Part shown: positions 15,842 to 25,178 of the stretch, one piece after another
How the letters are laid out: every line of letters begins with the position of its first letter
Position numbering within the stretch: the first letter of the stretch is position 1
NCBI RefSeq assembly: GCF_028289705.1
Contig: NZ_JANQOI010000126.1
Span: 1-55,791, forward strand
Length of the DNA stretch: 55,791 nt
Direction: 5' to 3'
DNA from: Pelagibius sp.
GTDB lineage: Bacteria; Pseudomonadota; Alphaproteobacteria; Kiloniellales; Kiloniellaceae
Position numbers and translations under genes: made by a program
The notes under the pieces: model-generated
Told to the model about the DNA's origin: nothing
Database searches by the model: none
The model's input: the letters and a program-made list of their open reading frames with translations, nothing else

Positions 15842-18307
15842 ATGACCTACAAACGCGGTGTCGACCAGCTCCCGATCCCGCCGAAGGACGCCAAGGTCCA
15901 GAACGTGACCTGCGACTTCTGCATCGTCGGCTGCGGCTACAAGGCCTATAGCTGGGACCTCAACACACAGGGCGGCACGGGCGCCGGCGACAACGCCTTC
16001 GGTGTCGACCTCTCGCAGCAGCAGGACCCGGAGTCCGGGGCCTGGTACCAGCCCTCCATGTACAACATCGTCGAACAGGACGGCCGCCCGGTGCATCTGG
16101 TGATCAAGCCGGACAAGGACTGCGTGGTGAACGCCGGCCTCAACTCGGTGCGCGGCGGGCGCCTCGGCGAAACCCGCTACTCCGAGCAGATGGGCACCAT
16201 GACCGACCGCCTGACCCATCCGCTGGTCTGGCGCTATTCCCAGCACATGCCGACATCCTGGGACGACGCCCTTTCGCTGGTCGCCGACGTGACCCGGCGG
16301 GTGATCGAGGAATGGGGCGAGGACGGCGTCATCGTCTCGGCCTTCGACCACGGCGGCGCGGCCGGCGGCTATGAGAACACCTGGGGCACCGGAAAGCTCT
16401 ACTTCGAGAGCATGAAGGTGAAGAACATCCGCATCCATAACCGCCCGGCCTACAACTCCGAGGTCCACGCGACCCGCGACATGGGCATGGGCGAGTTGAA
16501 CAACTCCTACGAGGACGCGGAGCTGGCGGACACCATCTTCTGCCTTGGCGCCAACTCCCTGGAGAACCAGACCAACTACTTCCTGGCCCACTGGGTGCCC
16601 AACATGCGCGGCACCTCCCAGGCCAAGAAGGAGCAGATGCTGCCGGGCGAGGAGCACGCGCCCTGCAAGGTGATCATCGTCGACCCGCGGCGCACGGTGA
16701 CCGCCAACGTCTGCGAAATCGAGGCGGGCAAGGAGAACTTCCTGCACCTCGCCGTCAATCCGGGCACGGACCTGGTGCTGTTGAACGCCCTGCTGACCGA
16801 GGTGGTCGACAAGGGTTGGCATGCCGAGGACTTCATCGCCCAAAACACCAGCGGCTTCGAGACGGCGCTGGCCGCCAACCGGATCTCGGTGTCCGATGCG
16901 GCGCAGATCACCGGGCTGTCGGCGGCGGACATCCGCAAGGCGGCCGAGTGGATCGCCAAGCCCAAGGCCGGCGGCAAGCGCCGCCGCAGCATGCTTTGCT
17001 ACGAGAAGGGTCTGATCTGGGGCAACGACAACTACCGTACCAATGCCGCCATGGCCAATCTCTGCTTTGCCACCCACAACGTGGGCCGGGAAGGGACAGG
17101 CTGCGTGCGCCTCGGCGGCCACCAGGAAGGCTACGTGCGTCCCAACGAGGGCCACGTCGGCCGGCCCGCGGCCTATGTCGACCAGCTTCTCATCAACGGC
17201 GAGGGCGGCATTCACCACATCTGGGCCACCGACCACTTCAAGTCGACCTTGAACGCCGAGGAGTTCCGCCGCGTCTACCGGCGGCGCACCAACATCGTCA
17301 AGGAGGCGATGGAGGCGATTCCCTACGGCGACCGGGAAGCCCAGCTCGACTCCATCATCAACGCCATCCGGCGCGGCGGCCTCTTCGCCGTCGACGTGGA
17401 CATCCTGCCGACGCCCATCGGCGAGGCCTGCCACGTGGTGCTGCCGGCGGCCACTGCCGGCGAGATGAACCTCACCTCCATGAACGGCGAGCGGCGCCTG
17501 CGCCTCACCGAGAAGTACATGGACCCGCCGGGCGAGGCCCTCCCGGACTGCCTGATCGCAGCGCGTCTGGCGAACCACATGGAGAGGTCCTTCCGCGCCG
17601 CCGGCAACGCCGCCTATGCCGATCAGTTCAAGGGCTACGACTGGCAGACCGAAGAAGACGCATTCATGGACGGCTACCACAAGCACGCCGGGGGCGGGGA
17701 GTTCGTCACCTACGACCGCCTGCGGGCCATGGGCACCAACGGCGTGCAAGAGCCCTGCGTCGGTTACGAGAACGGCAAGCTGGTGGGCACCCAGCGGCTC
17801 TATACCGACGGCAAGTTCGGCGCCGGTGACGGCCGGGCCCTGTTCCAGGCGTCGCAATGGCGCGGGATCCAGGCCGCCGGGCGGGAGGCGCAACGCGATC
17901 GCTATCGCTTCCTGATCAACAACGGGCGCAAGAACATGATCTGGCAGAACGCCTTCTACGACGTTCGCACGCCCTTCGTGAAGGAGCGCTTTCCGGCGCC
18001 GCCCATCGAAATGAACCCGCAGGACATGGCCGAGCTCGGCCTTGCCGCCGGCGATCTTGTCGAGATCACCAACGACGTCGGCTCGACCCAGGCAATGGTC
18101 TATCCCATTGCCACGGCGCGCCGCGGGGAGTGCTTCATGCTGTTCTGCTCGCCCCTCGGCCAGGTCGGCAACGTGATCGGCGAGGGCACCAACGAGCTGA
18201 TCATCCCCAACTACAAGAACGTCTGGGCCGACATCCGTAAGATCGGTCGGGCGCCCCAGGCCGAAGGCATCAGCTTCAAGGCCCTGGAGTACCCGCAGGA
18301 CATCTAG
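15842..18307 (+). CDS. aioA: arsenite oxidase large (molybdopterin) subunit AioA
   Basis: AioA oxidises arsenite to arsenate in the periplasm at a bis-MGD molybdenum site; it is exported with AioB through the latter's Tat signal, having none itself. The ATG at 15842 follows GGGAGGAAGCC. The 821-residue length is typical. The [3Fe-4S] motif is C24-x2-C27-x3-C31 (CDFCIVGC), with S102 in NSVRGG where other family members have a fourth cysteine. The four arsenite-pocket residues known from the Alcaligenes faecalis structure (His195, Glu203, Arg419, His423) correspond to H199 and E207 in the HNRPAYNSE segment and R423 and H427 in CVRLGGH. This is therefore an AioA and not a related molybdenum oxidoreductase. 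Confidence 0.97.
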   Translation: MTYKRGVDQLPIPPKDAKVQNVTCDFCIVGCGYKAYSWDLNTQGGTGAGDNAFGVDLSQQQDPESGAWYQPSMYNIVEQDGRPVHLVIKPDKDCVVNAGLNSVRGGRLGETRYSEQMGTMTDRLTHPLVWRYSQHMPTSWDDALSLVADVTRRVIEEWGEDGVIVSAFDHGGAAGGYENTWGTGKLYFESMKVKNIRIHNRPAYNSEVHATRDMGMGELNNSYEDAELADTIFCLGANSLENQTNYFLAHWVPNMRGTSQAKKEQMLPGEEHAPCKVIIVDPRRTVTANVCEIEAGKENFLHLAVNPGTDLVLLNALLTEVVDKGWHAEDFIAQNTSGFETALAANRISVSDAAQITGLSAADIRKAAEWIAKPKAGGKRRRSMLCYEKGLIWGNDNYRTNAAMANLCFATHNVGREGTGCVRLGGHQEGYVRPNEGHVGRPAAYVDQLLINGEGGIHHIWATDHFKSTLNAEEFRRVYRRRTNIVKEAMEAIPYGDREAQLDSIINAIRRGGLFAVDVDILPTPIGEACHVVLPAATAGEMNLTSMNGERRLRLTEKYMDPPGEALPDCLIAARLANHMERSFRAAGNAAYADQFKGYDWQTEEDAFMDGYHKHAGGGEFVTYDRLRAMGTNGVQEPCVGYENGKLVGTQRLYTDGKFGAGDGRALFQASQWRGIQAAGREAQRDRYRFLINNGRKNMIWQNAFYDVRTPFVKERFPAPPIEMNPQDMAELGLAAGDLVEITNDVGSTQAMVYPIATARRGECFMLFCSPLGQVGNVIGEGTNELIIPNYKNVWADIRKIGRAPQAEGISFKALEYPQDI

Positions 18308-18370
18308 GAGTCTGACTCGAAACGAATGATCTGATCTCAATGGCTTGCCGACATCTTGCCTCCCCACATC

Positions 18371-18454
18371 GTCACCCTCGGGCTTGTCCCGAGGGTCCAT
18401 GGAGGGAGCGAGACCCGGACTTCGATGGATTGCCGGAACAAGCCCGGCAATGAC
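18371..18454. repeat. interspersed palindromic (REP-like) element after aioA
   Basis: Two hairpins stand in tandem. CCTCGGG-CTTGT-CCCGAGG lies at about 18377-18395, and TTGCCGG-AACAAG-CCCGGCAA at about 18430-18450. The unit is bounded by GTCA on the left and TGAC on the right. This layout (GTCAccCTCGGGCTT...CCGGCAATGACGG) is that of short extragenic repeats scattered through many alphaproteobacterial genomes. It may also help end transcription of aioBA. The remainder of the gap to 18599 holds one more GC-rich inverted repeat (GGCGGC...GCCGCC near 18541) that could end either convergent gene. Confidence 0.7.
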
Positions 18455-18599
18455 GGTTTGGGAGGCTGGAGAGCCGGAACCCTTTGGCGGACAAGACGTG
18501 GTTTTGGGTCAGGCTCTGAGGAGCGGATGAACTTTTCTCTCGGCGGCGGTCAGGCGGCTGCCGCCGGGAAGCCCTGTCCGGATCGCGCGATGATTTGCC

Positions 18600-20162
18600 T
18601 TACTTAAGTTTGGCCAAAATCCCCGCCGCGCTTTCGCGGTAGTCCCGCTGCTTCTCCTCGCTCATGCGGTCCCAGGTGCGATAAACCTGGGCGAGGCGCG
18701 GGTTGCCGCGCAGCCTGTCTTCGTTGCGCACGAGAAAGTCCCAGTAGAGCGGGTTGAAGGGGCAGGCCCTCTCACCGGTCTTCTGTTTCACGTCGTAGGG
18801 GCAGCGCCCGCAGTAGTCGGACATCCTGTTGATGTAGTTGCCGCTGGCCGCATAGGGCTTGGAGCCCAAGAGGCCGCCGTCGGCGAACTGGCTCATGCCC
18901 AGGGTGTTGGGCAGCTCGACCCACTCGTAGGCATCGGCATAGACCGCGAGATACCACTCGTGGACCTGTTTCGGGTTGATGCCGGCCAGCATGGCGAAGT
19001 TGCCGGTGACCATGAGGCGCTGGATGTGGTGGGCATAGGCCTCTTCCCTGGTCTGGGTGATGGCCGCCTTGAGGCAGGCCATCTGCGTGTCGGCGGTCCA
19101 GTAGAAGTCCGGCAGTGGGCGGTCGGCTGCGAAGAAGTTCTCTTCGACATAGCCGGGCATCTTCAGCCAGTAGAGTCCGCGCACGTACTCGCGCCAGCCG
19201 ATGATCTGCCGGATGAAGCCTTCTGCCGCGTTGAGGGGCGCTTGCCCCGCCCGGTAGGCCGCTTCCACGCGGCGGCAGACCGCCAAGGGGTCGAGCAGGC
19301 CGGCGTTGATGTAGAGCGACAGCACCGAGTGGTAGAGGAAGCGTTGGTCCGCCAGCATGGCGTCCTGGTAGTCGCCGAAGGAGGGGAGGGCCCGCTCGAT
19401 GAAGTGGTCGAGGGCGGCTTCGGCTTCGCTGGCGGTGACGGCGAACCAGAAAGGCGTGAGGTCGCCGAAGTGATCGCCGAAACGGGCGCCGACAAGGGTC
19501 AGTACTTCTTTTGTGATCGCATCGGGTTCGACCCGGTGGGGTTGCGGGATGAAGAGATCGGCCTTGGCGGGCTTGCGGTTCTGCGCATCGAAGTTCCACT
19601 TGCCGCCCTCGGGTTGCTCGCCGTCCATCAACAGGCCGGTCTTGCGGCGCATCTCGCGGTAAAAGAACTCCATGCGCAACTGCTTGCGCCCGGCCGCCCA
19701 GTCCGCGAAGGCGGCGCGGGAGCAGAGGAAGCGGACGTCGTCCAGGATCTCCACCGGCAGGCCGAGCTCAGCCGGCCAGCGGTCCATCGCCGCACGGACC
19801 CGCCACTCGCCCGGTTCGGTGACGACCACGCGCTGGGGCCTGAGGCGGCGAACTGCGCGCGCGACCTCGCCGGTGAAGGAGCCGGTGTTCTCCGCCGCGT
19901 CGAACTGCAAATAGTCGACCTGCCAGCCGGCGTCCCGCAGCGCTGCGGCGTGATGGCGCATGGCGGAGAACAGAAAGGCGATCTTTTTCCTGTGGTGGCG
20001 GACGTAGGTCGCCTCTTCGGCCACCTCGACCATGAGCAACCGGTCGCACTGCCGGTCTGCCGCCTTGAGGGAGGAGATCGCGGGAGAGAGCTGATCGCCC
20101 AGGATCAGGATGAGACTGCGTGTTTTCACAGGAGAGTGCCGCACCGTGAAGCCCTTACGCAT
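18600..20162 (-). CDS. FeS-containing (6-4) photolyase / cryptochrome-like protein (FeS-BCP, PhrB type)
   Basis: The 520-residue protein belongs to the bacterial cryptochrome/(6-4) photolyase group that carries a [4Fe-4S] cluster. It starts the fold with LILILGDQLS and continues ATYVRHHRKKIAFLFSAMRHHA, EFFYREMRRKTGLLMDG, GGKWNFDAQNRKP, IIGWREYVRGLYW, MVTGNFAMLAGI and YEWVELPNTLGMSQFADGG. Four cysteines fit the cluster: one in QMACLKAA (about residue 361) and three in YCGRCPY...GERACPF near 450-470. It would repair (6-4) photoproducts using light, FAD and probably a ribolumazine antenna. The ATG at 20162 has no ribosome site; GTG at the codon before KTRSLILIL may be the true start. It is convergent with aioA and probably monocistronic. 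Confidence 0.9.
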   Translation of the reverse strand: MRKGFTVRHSPVKTRSLILILGDQLSPAISSLKAADRQCDRLLMVEVAEEATYVRHHRKKIAFLFSAMRHHAAALRDAGWQVDYLQFDAAENTGSFTGEVARAVRRLRPQRVVVTEPGEWRVRAAMDRWPAELGLPVEILDDVRFLCSRAAFADWAAGRKQLRMEFFYREMRRKTGLLMDGEQPEGGKWNFDAQNRKPAKADLFIPQPHRVEPDAITKEVLTLVGARFGDHFGDLTPFWFAVTASEAEAALDHFIERALPSFGDYQDAMLADQRFLYHSVLSLYINAGLLDPLAVCRRVEAAYRAGQAPLNAAEGFIRQIIGWREYVRGLYWLKMPGYVEENFFAADRPLPDFYWTADTQMACLKAAITQTREEAYAHHIQRLMVTGNFAMLAGINPKQVHEWYLAVYADAYEWVELPNTLGMSQFADGGLLGSKPYAASGNYINRMSDYCGRCPYDVKQKTGERACPFNPLYWDFLVRNEDRLRGNPRLAQVYRTWDRMSEEKQRDYRESAAGILAKLK

Positions 20163-20247
20163 GTTCTACGCAAAGCGGCGGTAAAGGAATCACTCGGACG
20201 GGCAGATGATCGTGTGGAGAGGCCGAAAAGACGGACCCCCAATGCGA

Positions 20248-21447
20248 CTATCGCGCGGCGACCGGCTCGGGGCTCTTGATCCAGACGGTTTCGGGGGAGG
20301 GGTGGAGGCGCGCGTGGAGCGGCAGGGCCGCGGCACCCAGCACCGTGGCGTCCCGGGCGAGGCTGGACTTCAGCAGCAGGGGTGGGTTCGGCTGGTCCGA
20401 AAACCACTCGTCGAGGTGGCGGTTGGTGCGGGCCAGCAGATCGGTGAGCACTGCGTCCGGAAGCCGGCCGCCGAGTACGATGGCCTCGGTATCGAGTAGG
20501 AACTGGATCGATGCCATGGCGAAGCCCAGGGCCTCCGCGCTGTCCTCCAGCCAGCGCAGCAGTTCCGGGTTCTCCTCCTGCAGCAACCTTGTCAGGTCCT
20601 TCGGCCGGTCGACGGCGATGCCCGCCGCTTCCAGGCGGCGGAACAGGTTGTACAACGAGACCGCGTGGGTGAGGCGACCGCCGGCATCGAAGTCCTTGGC
20701 GCCGCCGGGCAGGGGCATGCGGCTGGCCTCTGCAACGTTGCGCGAGGCCCCGAGGTAGGGCTGGCCGTTGACGATCAGTCCGCCGCCGACGCCGGCGCCG
20801 ATGTAGAGCAGGAAGAAAGAAGAGCGGCCGCGCCCGGCCCCGTAGAGCAACTCGCCCAGGGCGGCGGCATTGCCGTCGTTCTCGACCCAGGTCTCTAGGC
20901 CCGTCACCTCCGACAGCAGGGCGTTGATGTCGAGCCCGTGCCAGGCGGTGAAGTTCGCCGGCGCATGAATGCCCTTTTCGCCGCGCCGGAAGCGGCCGGG
21001 GAAGGCGACCCCCAGACCCAGAACCCGCTCGCGCAAGGCACCGACCGGTGCCAGCAGCCGGCTGAGTTCCGGGGCCGCCAGATCGCGGATCTGGTCCGGG
21101 GTGGGGTAGTTGAGACGCCGGGTCGTGCGTTCGCGGATGGTCCCGGCCAGATCGACCAGCACCATGGTCATGCCGTCGCGGTCCAGGTTGAGGCCGATGG
21201 TGCAGCCGCCCTCCGGGTCCACCTCCAGTTCCACCGCCGGCTGGCCGCGCAGGCCCTTGCGCCGTTCGCCGAGGCGGATCAGGCCCAGTTCGCGCAGGGC
21301 ATTGGTGATGGAGGAGATGGTCTGCGCGGCGAGCCCGGTCATGCGGGCAAGCTCGGCCCGGGTGGTCGGACCGTGCTGGCGCACCGCGTCGAAAATCACG
21401 CGGCGGTTGTAGTCTTTGGCCTGTTCTAAATTGGTGCCGGCGTTCAC
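20248..21447 (-). CDS. ROK-family transcriptional repressor (NagC/XylR-like)
   Basis: The 399-residue protein (GTG start) has an N-terminal winged helix-turn-helix (TRAELARMTGLAAQTISSITNAL, about residues 28-50). The ROK sugar-kinase-like domain follows: GLNLDRDGMTMVLVDLAG, LGLGVAFPG, WVENDGNAAALGELLYGAG and LLYIGAGVGGGLIVNGQPYLG. The zinc-binding CxCGxxGC segment of true kinases and of NagC is not present, so it is likely a pure regulator of the XylR/Mlc-like kind. It is divergent from the sugar ABC transporter operon and presumably represses it until a sugar ligand binds. The 259-bp gap between them is AT-rich and holds a candidate operator. Confidence 0.9.
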   Translation of the reverse strand: MNAGTNLEQAKDYNRRVIFDAVRQHGPTTRAELARMTGLAAQTISSITNALRELGLIRLGERRKGLRGQPAVELEVDPEGGCTIGLNLDRDGMTMVLVDLAGTIRERTTRRLNYPTPDQIRDLAAPELSRLLAPVGALRERVLGLGVAFPGRFRRGEKGIHAPANFTAWHGLDINALLSEVTGLETWVENDGNAAALGELLYGAGRGRSSFFLLYIGAGVGGGLIVNGQPYLGASRNVAEASRMPLPGGAKDFDAGGRLTHAVSLYNLFRRLEAAGIAVDRPKDLTRLLQEENPELLRWLEDSAEALGFAMASIQFLLDTEAIVLGGRLPDAVLTDLLARTNRHLDEWFSDQPNPPLLLKSSLARDATVLGAAALPLHARLHPSPETVWIKSPEPVAAR

Positions 21448-21553
21448 GGAGCAGGCGTCCTATGACGTTAAGTCATTGATATAGAAAGAATCGATTAAGA
21501 GTCGAAATCTACTGGAACCCGGCAGGGCGATCAAGTATATTAATTAATTCAAA

Positions 21554-21574
21554 ATGAAATAATAAAAGTTTCAT
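21554..21574. promoter_or_regulatory. candidate ROK operator (inverted repeat)
   Basis: ATGAAA-N9-TTTCAT forms an AT-rich inverted repeat in the gap between the divergent repressor and transporter genes. A second AT-rich palindrome, ATTAATTAAT, lies at 21539-21548. Operators of NagC/Mlc-type ROK repressors are long AT-rich dyads of this kind. The assignment is by position and symmetry only. Confidence 0.4.
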
Positions 21575-21706
21575 ACAAGGTGCCGCGATGGCCCTTAGAG
21601 TGAACGAACGGAGAGGCGATGGTCCTGGGTTGCTGCGCGCGCCCCGGGTCTCCCCTCGCTTAGACCCATCAGCCGCTGCAACGACCCATCACGGGGGGTA
21701 TGAAGG

Positions 21707-23077
21707 ATGAGCTTCCTCAAATCGATCAAGATTACCGTCCTTGCCGCGACCTTGGCGTTGCCGACCAGCTTCGCCGCGGCGGAGGCTTTCGCCGAGGACG
21801 TGACCATAAAACTCTGGGCCCGGGCCGACCGCTCCGGCCCGATGCGCGCCGGCAACATCGTCGGCGCGGCGGAGACCATGAACAAGATGCTGGCGGCCGC
21901 CGGCAGCGAGATCAAAGTCTCCGTCGAAGTGCACGAGAACAACGCCAAGGGTTTCGATGCCGACGCCCTCGACGTGATGAAGGCTTTCGCCGCCGACAAG
22001 GGCCCTGACATCTACGTCGCCGCCCACGAATGGATCGGCGCCTTTGTCGAGGCCGGCTATGCGATGAACATGGAGCAGCACATCGAGTCTAACCCGGATC
22101 TTTATTCCGACATGATCCCGGTGCTCTGGGAATCGGTGTCCTACAAGGGCCAGCGCTACGGCATCCCGCAGGACTCCGAGATTCGCATGTTCTTCTACAA
22201 CAAGGAGATGCTGCGCAAGATCGGCAAGTCGAACGACTTCATCGAGGGCCTCCCCGCCGCGGTGGAAGAGGGGCAGTTCACCCTCTATGACCTGGCCGAT
22301 CTGGCCGCTGAAGTGGTGGAGAAGGGTGCGGCCAAGCACGGTTTCGTCCACCGCCCCAACGTTGGCCCGGATTTTCAGATGCTCATGGCCTCCTTCGGCA
22401 TTGAGCTTTCGGACTCCGCCACCGGCAAGCTGAAGATGGACGAGGCCAAGCTGGCCAACTTCTTCACCTGGCTGAAGTACGCCGTGGACAAGGGCGCCCT
22501 GCCGAAGAACATGACCTCCTGGTCCTGGGACTCGGTGCACCAGGCCTTCCGCGGCCGCGAGAGCTTCATGAAGTTCCACGGCATCTGGAACGTGCCGAAG
22601 CAGCTCAAGATCATGGAGCTCACCGAGGAAACCTACTTCAAGGAACTGGGCTGGCTGCACAGCCCGGCCGAGAAGCAGGGCGGGCGTCCGGCCAACCTGT
22701 CGCACCCGATCATCTATGTGGTCAGCGACAAGTCGGAGCATAAGGACCTGGCCGCCATGCTGGTCGCGCTTGCCTCCCAGCACGTGCCCAACACCAAGCA
22801 CGCCGTCTCCAGCGGCCACACGCCGATCAAGTTCGGCCAGGCCTCCATGCCGGAGTTCGTCGAGGACGGCTGGGCGCTCAGGGCCGGGGCGCGGCTGCTG
22901 CCCTATGCGACCTTCATGCCCAACCACGCGAAGATCGGCCCGTACAACGCCATCGTCTACAAGGGCATCCAGGGCGTCGAGACCGGCCGCCTGTCGCCGG
23001 AGGACGGGGCCGCCTTCGTCGTCGAGGAGCTTGAAGCCGAATTGGGCGATGAGGTGATCATCGTCGGCGGCAACTAG
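21707..23077 (+). CDS. carbohydrate-type ABC transporter substrate-binding protein
   Basis: This 456-residue extracellular binding protein of the SBP_bac_1 (MalE/UgpB) type has a signal peptide to about residue 29 (ALPTSFAAAEAFAEDV). The mature part starts VTIKLWARADRSG. Typical elements are KGPDIYVAAHEWIG, YGIPQDSEIRMFFYNKEML and GRESFMKFHGIW. The ATG at 21707 has GGGGGG some nine bases upstream. It is the first gene of an operon with two permeases, an ATPase and two phosphatase-fold hydrolases, and is followed by a strong hairpin. The ligand is not evident from sequence; the company of phosphodiesterase-like enzymes makes a phosphorylated or phosphodiester-linked sugar or polyol plausible. 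Confidence 0.9.
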   Translation: MSFLKSIKITVLAATLALPTSFAAAEAFAEDVTIKLWARADRSGPMRAGNIVGAAETMNKMLAAAGSEIKVSVEVHENNAKGFDADALDVMKAFAADKGPDIYVAAHEWIGAFVEAGYAMNMEQHIESNPDLYSDMIPVLWESVSYKGQRYGIPQDSEIRMFFYNKEMLRKIGKSNDFIEGLPAAVEEGQFTLYDLADLAAEVVEKGAAKHGFVHRPNVGPDFQMLMASFGIELSDSATGKLKMDEAKLANFFTWLKYAVDKGALPKNMTSWSWDSVHQAFRGRESFMKFHGIWNVPKQLKIMELTEETYFKELGWLHSPAEKQGGRPANLSHPIIYVVSDKSEHKDLAAMLVALASQHVPNTKHAVSSGHTPIKFGQASMPEFVEDGWALRAGARLLPYATFMPNHAKIGPYNAIVYKGIQGVETGRLSPEDGAAFVVEELEAELGDEVIIVGGN

Positions 23078-23100
23078 GCCCGACCGCACCGGGGTGCCAT

Positions 23101-23125
23101 CGGCCGGAGGGCGTTCCTCCGGCCG
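23101..23125 (+). terminator. intra-operon hairpin after the binding-protein gene
   Basis: CGGCCGGAGG-GCGTT-CCTCCGGCCG is a perfect 10-bp stem with a 5-base loop, 23 bases after the binding-protein stop and before the first permease. No T-run follows. Such hairpins commonly stabilise the upstream mRNA or partly stop transcription, so that binding protein is made in excess over permeases. Confidence 0.7.
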
Positions 23126-23173
23126 GGGCCCCTCCTGCTTCCGGATTTGCCCGGCAAGGCCAAAGCACGACCA

Positions 23174-24094
23174 ATGACGACCTTCGCTCCGTCACAGCGA
23201 TCGCGGCAGATGGCGAACTTCGCCCTCTTCCTGGGCCCCGCCCTGGTGCTCCTGGCGCTGTTCTTCGTCTTCCCGGTGATCGTCGATATCGCCATCGCCT
23301 TCACCGACATGGGCCAGACCCTGCAGGTCAAGGAGTTCACCACCAAGAACTTCGAGCGCATGCTGGGTGGCGACCGGCGGCTTTCCATGGCCCTGGGACT
23401 GACCTTCATCTACGTGCTGGGCACGCTCGCCATCTTCAATGTCACCTTCGGCCTGGTGCTGGCGCTCACCACGACGGCGATCCCGGACCGGGTCGGCAGC
23501 TTCTTCCGCGCCGTTTGGCTGCTGCCGCGGATGAGCCCCTCGGTGGTCTACGCGCTGCTCTGGGCCTGGGTGGTCGACCCCACCGAACGCGGCCTCCTGA
23601 ACCAGTTCATCAACGGGGCCTTCGGCTTCGAAGTCTACGACATGATGAACGACCACCCGATGATGCTGATCATCCTGGCCAACGGCTTCATCGGCGCGTC
23701 CATGGGGATGATCATCTTCACCTCGGCGATCCGTTCTATCCCCGAGCATCTCTTCTTCGCCGCGCGGGCCGATGGGGCCGGCGGGCTGCACATCGTCTGG
23801 CACGTGATCCTGCCGGCGATCCGCTGGCCGCTGTCCTTCATCACCGTCTACCAGACGCTCTCGCTGCTGGTGAGCTTCGAGTACATCTGGCTGATCACCA
23901 ACGGCGGCCCCTTCTTCGACACCACGGTCTACGCGCTCTACGTCTACCAGCGCGCCTTCGAGCACGGCCAGTATGCCTATGGCGCGGCGCTGGCCCTGGT
24001 GCTGGTGGTCATCGGCATCGCCGCGGCGCTTCTGATGTGGCGCTTCATGGACATGAAGCGCCTGCTCCAGCAGCCGCGCATCGAGGTGCAGTGA
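23174..24094 (+). CDS. ABC transporter permease (MalF/UgpA type)
   Basis: This inner-membrane permease has about six helices, beginning NFALFLGPALVLLALFFVFPVIVDIAIAF (start of that helix at about residue 17). The EAA-type loop contacting the ATPase is near EHLFFAARADGAGGLHIVWHVILP in the C-terminal half. ATG 23174 gives 306 residues and is preferred to the TTG at 23147. It pairs with the next gene, one base apart, as the two halves of the membrane channel of a carbohydrate importer. Confidence 0.92.
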   Translation: MTTFAPSQRSRQMANFALFLGPALVLLALFFVFPVIVDIAIAFTDMGQTLQVKEFTTKNFERMLGGDRRLSMALGLTFIYVLGTLAIFNVTFGLVLALTTTAIPDRVGSFFRAVWLLPRMSPSVVYALLWAWVVDPTERGLLNQFINGAFGFEVYDMMNDHPMMLIILANGFIGASMGMIIFTSAIRSIPEHLFFAARADGAGGLHIVWHVILPAIRWPLSFITVYQTLSLLVSFEYIWLITNGGPFFDTTVYALYVYQRAFEHGQYAYGAALALVLVVIGIAAALLMWRFMDMKRLLQQPRIEVQ

Positions 24095-24095
24095 C

Positions 24096-25172
24096 ATGGC
24101 CGTCGTAAGCGCTCTCTCTCAGACCGATTGGGACGATCTCGCCCAGCGCGCTCGGCGCCGCCGGCTGCTCTCCCAGAGCGCATTGATCGCGTTCCTGGTG
24201 GCGACCACCCTGCCGGTGCTGCTGCCTTATTTCTGGATGGTGGCCATCTCCTTCTCCGCCAAGAGCGGCGGCGTCGCCTCCTCGCTGCTCTGGCAGGCCG
24301 TCTCGGTGCTGATTCCCGCGGTGATCGCCATCGCCCTGGTCCGCACCTTCGCCGCCACCAGACGCACAAAGACCTGGGGCAGCCTCGTCATCGTCGCCGT
24401 CGCCTTTGGCTTGATCGCTGTGCTGGTGGGGCCGCGGCTGCACCTCGAGAACTACCGCTTCTTGTGGGTGCGCGACATCGTCGCGGAGCTGCCCTCACGC
24501 CAGGGCACGGCCGGGGTGGGAACGCAGTTCCCCAGCGTCTGGTCGGCCTTCGGCAATTCGCTGCTGCTGGCGCTCAGCCAGACGGTGATCGTCTCCACCG
24601 TCTCCACCTTCGCCGGCTACTATCTCTCGCGCTTTTCCTTTCCCGGCCGCGCCAGCTTTCTGCAGAGCCTGCTGGTGCTCCACGCCTTCCCGGCCATGAC
24701 CCTGATCATCCCGATCTTCCTGATCATGTTCTGGACCGGGCTGATCGACACCGTCTTCGGCGTGCTGCTGGTCATCGTCACCCTGGAGCTGCCGTTTTCC
24801 ATCTTCATCATGAAGGGCTTCTTCGACGGCGTGCCCTGGGACATCGAGATGAGCGCCATGACTGACGGCGCCTCCCGCCGTCAGGCCTTTTTCAAGGTGG
24901 TGCTGCCGCAGGTGCGGGTGGGGCTGATCGCCATCGCCGTCTTCTCCTTCATCAAGGGCTGGGAGGAGTATGTCTTCGTCCGGACCCTCCTGATCGAGAA
25001 GTCCAACTGGATGATGAGCCTCTATCTGTTCTGGGTGGCCGACGACATCATGGGAGTGGACTACGGCATCGTGGCGGCAGTGGGCGTGTTCTACGTCATG
25101 CCGAGTCTCTTCCTCTATCTGTTCTTCCAGAAGTACCTGACCCAACTCAACATCGGCGGTGTGAAGGGATAA
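24096..25172 (+). CDS. ABC transporter permease (MalG/UgpE type) with an extra N-terminal helix pair
   Basis: The 358-residue partner permease is longer than the usual 270-300 residues of MalG-type proteins. After the first helix (SALIAFLVATTLPVLLPYFW) there is an additional hydrophobic section, about residues 60-115 (LLWQAVSVLIPAVIAIALV and SLVIVAVAFGLIAVLVG), before the conserved body NSLLLALSQTVIVSTVSTFAGYYLSR. The EAA loop is DIEMSAMTDGASRRQAFFKVVLP. The start at 24096 lies just after the previous stop. The extra helices are unusual and may relate to substrate or partner choice. Confidence 0.9.
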   Translation: MAVVSALSQTDWDDLAQRARRRRLLSQSALIAFLVATTLPVLLPYFWMVAISFSAKSGGVASSLLWQAVSVLIPAVIAIALVRTFAATRRTKTWGSLVIVAVAFGLIAVLVGPRLHLENYRFLWVRDIVAELPSRQGTAGVGTQFPSVWSAFGNSLLLALSQTVIVSTVSTFAGYYLSRFSFPGRASFLQSLLVLHAFPAMTLIIPIFLIMFWTGLIDTVFGVLLVIVTLELPFSIFIMKGFFDGVPWDIEMSAMTDGASRRQAFFKVVLPQVRVGLIAIAVFSFIKGWEEYVFVRTLLIEKSNWMMSLYLFWVADDIMGVDYGIVAAVGVFYVMPSLFLYLFFQKYLTQLNIGGVKG

Positions 25173-25178
25173 CCGCGC

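Noticed and set aside
15536-18400. 954-codon open frame antisense to aioA
   Set aside because: It covers a certain arsenite oxidase gene and begins inside the palindromic repeat; its composition is that of a reverse-frame artefact.
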